The translations under genes were made by a program, and so were the position numbers. A stretch of DNA of 6,241 nucleotides from Gammaproteobacteria bacterium (lineage in GTDB: Bacteria > Pseudomonadota > Gammaproteobacteria > GRL18). Under the pieces are notes generated by a model, which was not told the DNA's origin, searched no databases, and saw only the letters and a list, made by a program, of their open reading frames with translations. Position 1 is the first letter of the stretch. Every line of letters begins with the position of its first letter. Of the stretch, positions 1 to 4,243 are shown piece by piece. The stretch lies in NCBI GenBank assembly GCA_030632625.1, contig DAOVUK010000209.1, positions 1 to 6,241 on the forward strand. Reading direction: 5' to 3'.

Positions 1-3
1 AAT

Positions 4-93
4 TGTAGGGGCGACAATCACTGCGTGACCCATAAAGGGATTCGCCTAAATGGAATTTTGTTCCAAAATTGTGCGAATAAATTCGCCCCTACA
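4..93. mobile_element. MITE-like inverted-repeat element
   Basis: The element is bounded by a perfect 11-bp terminal inverted repeat, TGTAGGGGCGA at 4-14 and its complement at 83-93. Inside are nested arms: ATTCGC (40-45) with GCGAAT (73-78), and AATTTTG (54-60) with CAAAATT (64-70) around a 3-nt loop, so one strand can fold into a long hairpin. A side segment at 15-39 has two small hairpins of its own (TCAC/GTGA and CCC/GGG). It has no coding capacity, so any movement would need a transposase supplied elsewhere. GTAGGGGCGA-type termini are, from general knowledge, common in dispersed short repeats of proteobacteria and other bacteria. A target-site duplication cannot be judged, since only 3 bases precede the left end. 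Confidence 0.7.
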
Positions 94-112
94 GAAATAT
101 TTAGCCAAAAAT

Positions 113-352
113 TTAAATAATATTATTAGGTGATGAAAGTCGGCTTAAAGTAATGCATTCCATCAGTCTCATTCCTGGTCCATAGAGCAGGGATGCCTGT
201 AAATGGTGTAATCCTGACATTGATTGAAGTAATTCTTTAACTTCTCTTCGATTTAAGACTAAAGGTAAAGTTTTAGGTTTTTTAGGTCTGGAATGCCAAT
301 GTAATCCTTTCAAACAATCGCACAGCCCAACAAGGGCATTGAAGCGTATCAA
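113..352 (-). pseudogene. intI: Integron integrase (IntI) fragment
   Basis: This 79-codon reading frame holds an internal piece of an integron-type tyrosine recombinase. Residues about 21-71 (roughly 137-292 on the minus strand) read like the IntI linker and box I: RPKKPKTLPLVL, then REVKELL, then LLYGPGMRLMEC. Arg62 sits where the first catalytic arginine of the R-H-R-Y set belongs. A full IntI is about 320-340 aa. The N-terminal core-binding domain, box II with its HxLRH segment and the tyrosine nucleophile are all absent. The first nine codons are simply the reverse strand of the attC at 325-409, and the last eight diverge from the family, so both ends are broken. Its orientation opposes the cassettes, as in a normal integron. 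It is almost certainly inactive as a recombinase. Confidence 0.75.
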
Positions 353-409
353 ATTGTCATTGGCTGAAAAACGCCAATGACAATTCGACCGTTCATGCTG
401 ACGTTAGAA
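325..409 (+). other. attC site 1 (integron recombination site)
   Basis: The 5' end GCCCAAC (325-331) matches RYYYAAC exactly, and the 3' end GTTAGAA (403-409) matches GTTRRRY except for the last base. Between them the arms align imperfectly (GCATTGAAGCG against GCATGAACGG on the complement), as L boxes do. The apex is a perfect 13-bp stem, 352-364 with 373-385, closed by an 8-nt loop. This is the 3' end of whatever cassette preceded it, here the integrase fragment. The expected crossover point is between G403 and T404. Confidence 0.8.
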
Positions 410-425
410 TTCAAAATAACCAACA

Positions 426-457
426 TTGACATTTCTTTGTTCATAAGTACAATGTAC
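426..457 (+). promoter_or_regulatory. brnTA promoter with palindromic operator candidate
   Basis: A perfect -35 hexamer TTGACA (426-431) is followed after 16 bp by TACAAT (448-453), one base from the -10 consensus. The palindrome GTACA-A-TGTAC (447-457) covers the -10 box. BrnA antitoxins are known autorepressors of their operon, so this is the natural operator candidate, though binding is inferred. A start about 7 bp past the -10 would fall on or next to the brnT ATG at 460. No Shine-Dalgarno sequence is visible, so the transcript may be leaderless. Confidence 0.6.
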
Positions 458-459
458 AT

Positions 460-753
460 ATGAGTAAGCTTAAATTTGAATGGGATAAAAAGAAGAGCAA
501 ATCAAACACTAACATGTATGGTGTTGACTTTGAAGAAGCTCAAACCGTCTTTTATGATGAGAATGCTCTACAATTCTATGATCCTGAGCATTCCGAAGAT
601 GAAGATCGCTTTATCTTACTCGGTACAAGCTTTAAATCTAAAACCCTTGTAGTTTGTCATTGCTTTAGAGAGGAAGAAACAAAAATACGGATTTTCTCTG
701 CAAGAAAAGCAGATAAAAGTGAGCAACAGGTATATTGGAGTGAAAGAAAATGA
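460..753 (+). CDS. brnT: BrnT-family toxin (type II toxin-antitoxin)
   Basis: This 97-aa protein has the usual size and pattern of BrnT (formerly DUF497), a small RelE-fold ribonuclease toxin that halts translation until neutralised by BrnA. Visible family signatures are FEWD at 6-9, the GVDFEEAQTVF block at 21-31, Arg50 in the DEDRFILLG segment, Arg70, and IRIFSARKA at 76-84. The terminal E..VY segment also fits. It is the first gene of a two-gene operon and overlaps brnA by 4 bp (ATGA at 750-753), so translation is likely coupled. Toxin before antitoxin is the normal BrnTA order. It lies in an integron cassette (404-1021), where toxin-antitoxin modules are thought to stabilise the array. 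The start at 460 is the only ATG that keeps the FEWD end; no ribosome-binding site precedes it. Confidence 0.93.
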   Translation: MSKLKFEWDKKKSKSNTNMYGVDFEEAQTVFYDENALQFYDPEHSEDEDRFILLGTSFKSKTLVVCHCFREEETKIRIFSARKADKSEQQVYWSERK

Positions 754-968
754 GAGACCATTATGATTTTTCAAAAATGAAAGCTAGAAAAAACCCTTAC
801 ATTAAATATCTCAAGCAACCAGTGACCATGCGTCTTGATACTGACTCTGTAGATTACTTCAAATCCATGTCAGAAGAATCAGGTATTCCATACCAAACAC
901 TTATAAATTTATACTTACGTGATTGCGCTCTAAATCATCGTAAACTTAAAATTCAATGGAAATCTTAA
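750..968 (+). CDS. brnA: BrnA-family antitoxin
   Basis: This 72-aa protein is the cognate antitoxin of BrnT: it binds and blocks the toxin and, with it, represses the operon. The N-terminal YDFS motif (5-8) and RKNPYIKYLK region typify BrnA (formerly BrnA/DUF4415-like). VTMRLDTDSVDYFK at 25-38 is the ribbon of a ribbon-helix-helix DNA-binding fold, and GIPYQTLINLYLRDC at 45-59 forms the second helix. The ATG overlaps the brnT stop. The stop codon (966-968) lies 5 bp before attC site 2, so the pair fills its cassette. Confidence 0.93.
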   Translation: MRDHYDFSKMKARKNPYIKYLKQPVTMRLDTDSVDYFKSMSEESGIPYQTLINLYLRDCALNHRKLKIQWKS

Positions 969-973
969 ATAAA

Positions 974-1027
974 TTCTAAGAAAATGCATCGGAGGAAAAA
1001 GACGCCCCAATGCTTTTGACGTTATCT
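974..1027 (+). other. attC site 2
   Basis: This short 54-bp site starts TTCTAAG (974-980) and ends GTTATCT (1021-1027); both depart from the strict consensus but keep the core. The stem is convincing: AAAA (981-984) pairs with TTTT (1014-1017) and GCAT (986-989) with ATGC (1010-1013), leaving T985 unpaired, which is the extrahelical-base arrangement used for strand choice by integron integrases. CGG (990-992) can pair with the C-run just 5' of 1009. It ends the brnTA cassette. Confidence 0.7.
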
Positions 1028-1044
1028 ATCTATAGGAGAAAGCA

Positions 1045-1455
1045 ATGATAATCGATGCTATCTTATCCATTGCAAAAAATATTTGGGATGTAAGGTTAGA
1101 TCTCAAAGGACAAAAACGAGAGAAAATAGAACATGGAGCAGCATTTCTAAATGAAATATCTCAAATCTTAACAGATGCAGCTGATTCGTTAGCAAAAAAA
1201 GAAGTTCCACATGGAAAGTGCGGCGAATTGAGAGAGCACGCTGAAGATTTCGAAAAAATAATGAAAGGTTTTCTCAGTGATGAAAAGTTGATCGACATAT
1301 CAACAGGACTTCTTGATGCTTGGGAAATAGAACGAGTGTTTTATGAATTAGAAAAGCTTGAGTTCGATAAAAATGCTGACAAGGAAATAATCTCACTTAG
1401 AAAGGCCTCGGGTTACTTTAGAGCTGTATCGGCAAAAATGTTACTTGATAGCTAA
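1045..1455 (+). CDS. Cassette-encoded hypothetical protein, 136 aa
   Basis: I do not recognise a characterised family. The protein is charged, predicted mostly helical and soluble, with no signal peptide or membrane segment. It begins IIDAILSIAKNIWDVRLDLK and has alternating hydrophobic/charged stretches such as FLNEISQILTDAADSLAKK. A PHGKCGELREHAEDF segment (about 55-69) gives one conserved-looking Cys. The pattern of one N-terminal helix, a long amphipathic helix and a P-x-G-x-C-x-E-L turn is reminiscent of small helical adaptor domains in other cassette proteins, but that is only an impression. The start is secure: AGGAGA at 1034-1039 lies 5 nt from the ATG. The stop TAA (1453-1455) is inside the first arm of attC site 3, so the cassette (1022-1503) has no spare 3' sequence. 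Confidence 0.8.
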   Translation: MIIDAILSIAKNIWDVRLDLKGQKREKIEHGAAFLNEISQILTDAADSLAKKEVPHGKCGELREHAEDFEKIMKGFLSDEKLIDISTGLLDAWEIERVFYELEKLEFDKNADKEIISLRKASGYFRAVSAKMLLDS

Positions 1456-1509
1456 CAATGCAATTCAACTCGGACGCAAAAAACGTGACGGTTAGTTGTG
1501 ACGTTAGGA
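1450..1509 (+). other. attC site 3
   Basis: This 60-bp site has CTAAC (1452-1456) complementary to GTTAG (1503-1507); the outer terms AGCTAAC and GTTAGGA are near-consensus. CAACT (1466-1470) pairs with AGTTG (1494-1498), and ACG (1474-1476) with CGT (1484-1486), over a short A-rich loop. Unequal spacing between the arms supplies the unpaired bases expected of attC. The stop codon of the upstream 136-aa gene is part of the site. Confidence 0.78.
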
Positions 1510-1539
1510 AAAATAAACACAAAAAATGAGTATTAAATA

Positions 1540-1974
1540 ATGGATGATTATGAAAAATATGAAGAAGATTGCAAAAAGATAAGAGAGGAAAATAAACTCT
1601 TATTGACTTCATTTGAGGAATGGTTGAAATTGACGGGTTTGACCAAAAAAACTATAAATAGTCATTTATCAAATATAGACTTTTATGTAAACGATTATCT
1701 ACTTTATGAAGATGCAATTGAGGCAAGAGATGGTGCTAATGAAGTAGATACGTTCCTTGGGTATTGGTTCATAAAAAAAGCAATGTGGGCTAGCAAGTCA
1801 AGCATAAAAAGTAATGCTGCGAGTTTAAAGAAATTTTACAATTTTATGTATGAAAAAGAATTAATTGATACTGAAGATTTAACTGAGTTAATGGAAACCA
1901 TCAAAGAAGGTATGCCAGAATGGTTAGAAACTCTTGACCGTTATGATGATCTTTCAAGTGAAAATATATGGTGA
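1540..1974 (+). CDS. Stand-alone recombinase core-binding-domain-like protein
   Basis: This 144-aa protein resembles the N-terminal SAM-like core-binding domain of phage/Xer/Int tyrosine recombinases but has no catalytic domain. Visible features: SFEEWLKLTGLTKKTINSHL (24-43, the F..WL...GLs.kTi..H motif), NIDFYVNDYLL (45-55), and a middle helix with GYWFIKKAMWAS (74-85). SIKSNAASLKKFYNFMYEKELI (88-109) corresponds to the helix that packs on DNA. An acidic tail follows. The R-H-R-Y residues are absent and the cassette ends 15 bp after the stop, so this is a whole small protein rather than a cut one. It could bind DNA or modulate a recombinase; the function is unknown. The start overlaps a four-codon mini-ORF (1526-1540) as TAATG. 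A Shine-Dalgarno is weak (AGGAAAA at 1506-1512, far upstream). Confidence 0.82.
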   Translation: MDDYEKYEEDCKKIREENKLLLTSFEEWLKLTGLTKKTINSHLSNIDFYVNDYLLYEDAIEARDGANEVDTFLGYWFIKKAMWASKSSIKSNAASLKKFYNFMYEKELIDTEDLTELMETIKEGMPEWLETLDRYDDLSSENIW

Positions 1975-1988
1975 TTAATAAAAAAAAT

Positions 1989-2072
1989 TCCTAACCAGAG
2001 GCTGCAATGTACGGTTTTGTTTTTGGCTGAAAAACGCTAAAGAAAAAACCGGCACTGAGCCAGTCGTTAGGC
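1989..2072 (+). other. attC site 4
   Basis: The site starts TCCTAAC (1989-1995) and ends GTTAGGC (2066-2072), the latter a perfect GTTRRRY; CCTAAC and GTTAGG are exact complements. The arms align well: GGCTGCAATGTACGGTTTT on the left against GGCTCAGTGCCGGTTTT on the complement of the right, with small bulges as in known attC L boxes. The apical part GGCTGAAAAACGC (2025-2037) is identical to the apex of attC site 1 (362-374). Confidence 0.88.
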
Positions 2073-2093
2073 TACAAGAAAACCGAGAAGCGT

Positions 2094-2162
2094 ATGGAAA
2101 TGTTGTTATTTTTAATGTTGGGAGTTCTTCTTTCGTTCGCCTCTCTTCTGTATTGGGTGTGA
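2094..2162 (+). CDS. Possible 22-aa hydrophobic peptide of a microcassette
   Basis: This is the only plus-strand ORF of note in a 172-bp cassette (2067-2238). It encodes 22 residues, beginning MEMLLFLMLGV and ending SFASLLYWV. After the initial Met-Glu, nearly all residues are hydrophobic, enough for one membrane span. The ORF lies wholly between attC sites 4 and 5, and a purine-rich GAGAAG (2085-2090) precedes the ATG, though at short spacing. It resembles small membrane peptides, including type I toxins, in size and composition only; no family is recognised. The alternative is a non-coding or promoter cassette, in which case the ORF is chance. No other in-frame start exists upstream within the cassette. 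Confidence 0.38.
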   Translation: MEMLLFLMLGVLLSFASLLYWV

Positions 2163-2169
2163 CAGACAA

Positions 2170-2244
2170 GCCTAATAAACGCATTAATTCGGACAATTTG
2201 CTACGCTGCGCTTCGAAAATATACGGTTATTCTGGGCGTTAAAT
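2170..2244 (+). other. attC site 5
   Basis: The site starts GCCTAAT (2170-2176), one base off RYYYAAC, and ends GTTAAAT (2238-2244), a perfect GTTRRRY. AACGC (2178-2182) pairs with GCGTT (2236-2240), and ATTAATTCGG aligns with the complement of the right arm with bulges. The apex, ACAATTTGCTACGCTGCGC followed by TTCGAAAAT, resembles the palindromic tops of many proteobacterial attC sites. It is the last attC seen in the window. Confidence 0.82.
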
Positions 2245-2251
2245 TGCTGCT

Positions 2252-2710
2252 ATGGACAAAGATAAAGTTATATCACAAATAGAAGATGCATTTTCAGGTA
2301 TTGTTCTTGGAAGCGGTATTGGTCTTTGGGAAGCTCAGGCAATTGATGATTACGAATCTGAAGATATACAGGAAAAGTCTCGTGATAAAGATGAAAAAGA
2401 AAATTGGAAATTATTAAGCACTGATGTGCTACAGAGGTGTAATAGTAGTCTTTCATTTTTTGATGCAGATGGTATGCGGTTTCATTTACCAGCTTTCATA
2501 ATTGGTGACCTTAAAAATGAAGTAAATGACCCCATATATAATTTAACCCAGCTAGATGAATATACAAAATCACAATTAATGTCATTAAACAAAGCACAAC
2601 GGCAAGCGATAACAGTATATTTGAAATTCTGTCTCAGCCAAGATGAATATAATTTCGATCATCCAGTCATTAGAAGGGTATTAAATGAATATTGGGAAAA
2701 ATATACTTAA
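2252..2710 (+). CDS. DUF6714-like cassette protein
   Basis: This 152-aa cytoplasmic protein fits the DUF6714 pattern, a family of unknown function found widely in bacteria. Seen here: an N-terminal helix (VISQIEDAFSG, 6-16), the GIGLWEAQAIDDY segment (22-34), a charged linker with Trp52, and the signature SFFDADGMRFHLPAFIIGDL (68-87). A C-terminal helical part follows (NKAQRQAITVYLKFCL, about 113-128). There is no signal peptide or membrane segment. The start is 7 bp after attC site 5, with no clear ribosome-binding site. It overlaps the next gene by 26 bp in another frame, suggesting co-translation of the pair. Family assignment is from motif memory; the role is unknown. Confidence 0.8.
   Translation: MDKDKVISQIEDAFSGIVLGSGIGLWEAQAIDDYESEDIQEKSRDKDEKENWKLLSTDVLQRCNSSLSFFDADGMRFHLPAFIIGDLKNEVNDPIYNLTQLDEYTKSQLMSLNKAQRQAITVYLKFCLSQDEYNFDHPVIRRVLNEYWEKYT
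2672..2678 (+). promoter_or_regulatory. Ribosome-binding site fixing the overlapping start at 2685
   Basis: AGAAGGG lies inside the 3' end of the DUF6714-like gene, 6 nt before the ATG at 2685. It supports that start despite a 26-bp overlap with the upstream gene, and supports coupled translation. Confidence 0.6.
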
Positions 2711-3560
2711 GTGGATTATTTTATTTTTAATCGTTTTCTTAATAGTCATATGGTTCCTTCCTCAACGAACGCTTAAGATTCAGGTCAATACAAATTCAGA
2801 TAAGGAACAACTTTTCTATATTGAAATAAAAGCTGGTTCGACATGGAATTGGCACGGTATCCCTGGTATTAAGATACAAGGCAAATATCTCATTTCAGCA
2901 AATAAGATTCATCATATTCGAGTGAGTAGTAATCTGAGACCCTGGTTTGGGGGGATGTATGGAGATAAGGTGTTTGTGACTATCAAACACCCTGAATATA
3001 GAAAGCTTAATCTAGTTGAGAAAGGTTATCGCGGAAAATTACTTACGGTCACCCCCCAGTCTTGGCAAGATATTTTGGACAAAGAGCCAGAATTAGAATT
3101 TGGCTATCCAGAACTAGCATATCAACCATACGACTATAAAGAACAGGTGGCTATGGGTAAAATTCTAAGAGCTGGCGAAGTGACCAATCACATAAGCTGG
3201 GTAGCAGATTATTACCCAGAGCTTCTGCGCGAATTTTTACCGGTTTTGCACCAACTAGCAGATTACGTTAATACGCTCAGTATAGGGCGTTACGACATAA
3301 ATAAAGACTTGCAAGATGCGATTTTGGCAATCAAAAATGATTTTATAACGATTGAAGAACGACTTGAGCCTCCCGTTGGTTGGCGACTTCCGATAAAAGA
3401 AGAAGGTGGTGGAACGCTTCTGACAAGAGATCTCAACGGTGACGGTAAGCTTGATAAAGTCAATGCTCTTTTTAGGACTGATAGTGGCAATTATAAAGAA
3501 ATGGGTTTGTTTGTTTATTATGGAGAAGAATCTGGGTTCTCTAAACCAGTTAAAATATGA
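2685..3560 (+). CDS. Membrane-anchored protein with calcium-loop motif, possibly truncated
   Basis: This 291-aa protein has a short cytoplasmic end with two lysines and one transmembrane helix (about 9-25, IILFLIVFLIVIWFLP), so the rest should face the periplasm as an uncleaved anchor. A beta-rich segment follows (about 28-122), then a helical region (about 150-225). Near the end is DLNGDGKLDKVN (249-260), a D-x-N-x-D-x-x-x-D loop as in EF-hand, FG-GAP/VCBS or dockerin-like calcium sites, followed by MGLFVYYGEESGF. Proteins with this DxNGDG...GLFVY pattern usually, to my recollection, continue further, so the stop soon after may mark truncation at the array edge. No attC follows. No named family recognised; its partner gene overlaps upstream. 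Confidence 0.75.
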   Translation: MNIGKNILKWIILFLIVFLIVIWFLPQRTLKIQVNTNSDKEQLFYIEIKAGSTWNWHGIPGIKIQGKYLISANKIHHIRVSSNLRPWFGGMYGDKVFVTIKHPEYRKLNLVEKGYRGKLLTVTPQSWQDILDKEPELEFGYPELAYQPYDYKEQVAMGKILRAGEVTNHISWVADYYPELLREFLPVLHQLADYVNTLSIGRYDINKDLQDAILAIKNDFITIEERLEPPVGWRLPIKEEGGGTLLTRDLNGDGKLDKVNALFRTDSGNYKEMGLFVYYGEESGFSKPVKI

Positions 3561-3721
3561 GTCTGGTGTGACTTTCATCGCACTAAATTAAGCGGGTTTT
3601 GAGCACCATCCACACAAGAAGCACTATGATACAATTGTTCAGCTTAGACAGTGCGATTATCAAAGAACTCATAAAACTATCACGTTTGAGCTGATGTCAG
3701 ACTAAAACACAGGGTGCTAAG
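3561..3721. other. Array-edge intergenic region
   Basis: This 161-bp stretch joins the last cassette gene to the DUF4124 gene. It has no attC-like site and no convincing promoter or hairpin terminator. An 8-bp inverted repeat, ATCGCACT (3577-3584) and AGTGCGAT (3650-3657), brackets most of it. TATGAT (3625-3630) could serve as a -10 box but has no good -35. The breakpoint between the array and conventional chromosome lies here or slightly upstream. Confidence 0.4.
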
Positions 3722-4243
3722 ATGAAAAACCAGATTTTTAAATTGACTGCATTTTATTTTACGATAATAGTCTCTATGCCGATAGAAGCGGTGCAAAATG
3801 TTTATCAATATCAAAATAGTGAGGGTGTCACTGAGTTTACAGATGCAGTCAAAGCCAACCAGGAACCTGAAAAACAGTTTCAAATAAAAAAAATGACAGC
3901 CGAAGAAGAAGCGCAAAGTCAGCAGAAGCTTGAGCAAATTATGGAAAAAGACAAAGCCCTGGATAAGCGACTGACACGTGAACGGCGGCTTGAGAATGAA
4001 CGCAGACTTCGATATCAGGAACAACAGGCTGCGCAGCGTAAGGAACGAAATTCAGAAGATGATAGTGATGACAATAATTTCTATGGTGGAGGCTATTACA
4101 GAAGACCTGGATTACCCCTTAATCCAGGCAAACCCATACGACCAAAACCAGGGGTGCCTGTTAATCCAGATAGACCCATACGGCCAAAACCACCAGGATT
4201 AAAACCAGGACATAGACCAGGCACTCTACCCGTGCGTCGATAG
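3722..4243 (+). CDS. Secreted DUF4124 protein with proline-rich repeat tail
   Basis: This 173-aa protein starts with a Sec signal peptide (MKNQIFKL then a hydrophobic stretch, likely cut after IEA at 23). The DUF4124 core follows: VYQYQNSEGVTEFTDAV (27-43), matching the usual vYkw.d.dGvv.fsD pattern. DUF4124 is a short periplasmic or envelope domain of proteobacteria with no settled function. Residues about 58-112 are rich in Glu, Lys, Arg and Gln and should form a coiled coil. An acidic linker (SEDDSDD) and a Gly/Tyr patch (FYGGGYY) lead to a proline tail with two 14-residue units starting NPGKPIRPKP and NPDRPIRPKP. AGGGTG at 3711-3716 supports the start. Its last 18 bp overlap the convergent GMC gene. 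The basic tail might contact peptidoglycan or nucleic acid; that is inference. Confidence 0.88.
   Translation: MKNQIFKLTAFYFTIIVSMPIEAVQNVYQYQNSEGVTEFTDAVKANQEPEKQFQIKKMTAEEEAQSQQKLEQIMEKDKALDKRLTRERRLENERRLRYQEQQAAQRKERNSEDDSDDNNFYGGGYYRRPGLPLNPGKPIRPKPGVPVNPDRPIRPKPPGLKPGHRPGTLPVRR
4121..4194 (+). repeat. 42-bp tandem repeat in the DUF4124 gene
   Basis: Two units with a 42-bp period start AATCCA at 4121 and 4163. They share AATCCAG, then ACCCATACG, then CCAAAACCA with a few substitutions, encoding the 14-residue proline/arginine/lysine repeats. The period keeps the frame, so unit number could vary without breaking the gene. Confidence 0.7.

Noticed and set aside
1016..1044. TTGACG as a -35 box for the 136-aa gene
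   Set aside because: No acceptable -10 hexamer lies 16-18 bp downstream; the motif is part of the attC right arm.
1975..2196. Minus-strand ORF of 73 codons
   Set aside because: It runs through attC site 4 and much of attC site 5, opposes the cassette genes, and has no ribosome-binding site or recognisable motif. Paired attC arms often leave open frames by chance.
325..2244. Regularly spaced repeats as a CRISPR array
   Set aside because: The repeated units differ in length and sequence, are separated by 100-600 bp of coding DNA, and have attC-type paired arms; no cas genes are present.
3255..3578. Minus-strand ORFs of 107 and 66 codons inside the membrane-protein gene
   Set aside because: Both are low-complexity Phe/Ile/Ser-rich shadows of a well-supported plus-strand gene with a ribosome-binding site and clear domain layout.
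131..3579. Shared 10-mer GACTTTCATC (minus strand near 131-141, plus strand at 3570-3579) as a possible element boundary
   Set aside because: It lies at both suspicious junctions, but ten bases with no longer flanking identity is within chance for a 6-kb AT-rich window.
3561..3721. A sixth attC after the last cassette gene
   Set aside because: No GTTRRRY end paired with an upstream RYYYAAC and complementary arms could be found on the plus strand in this stretch.
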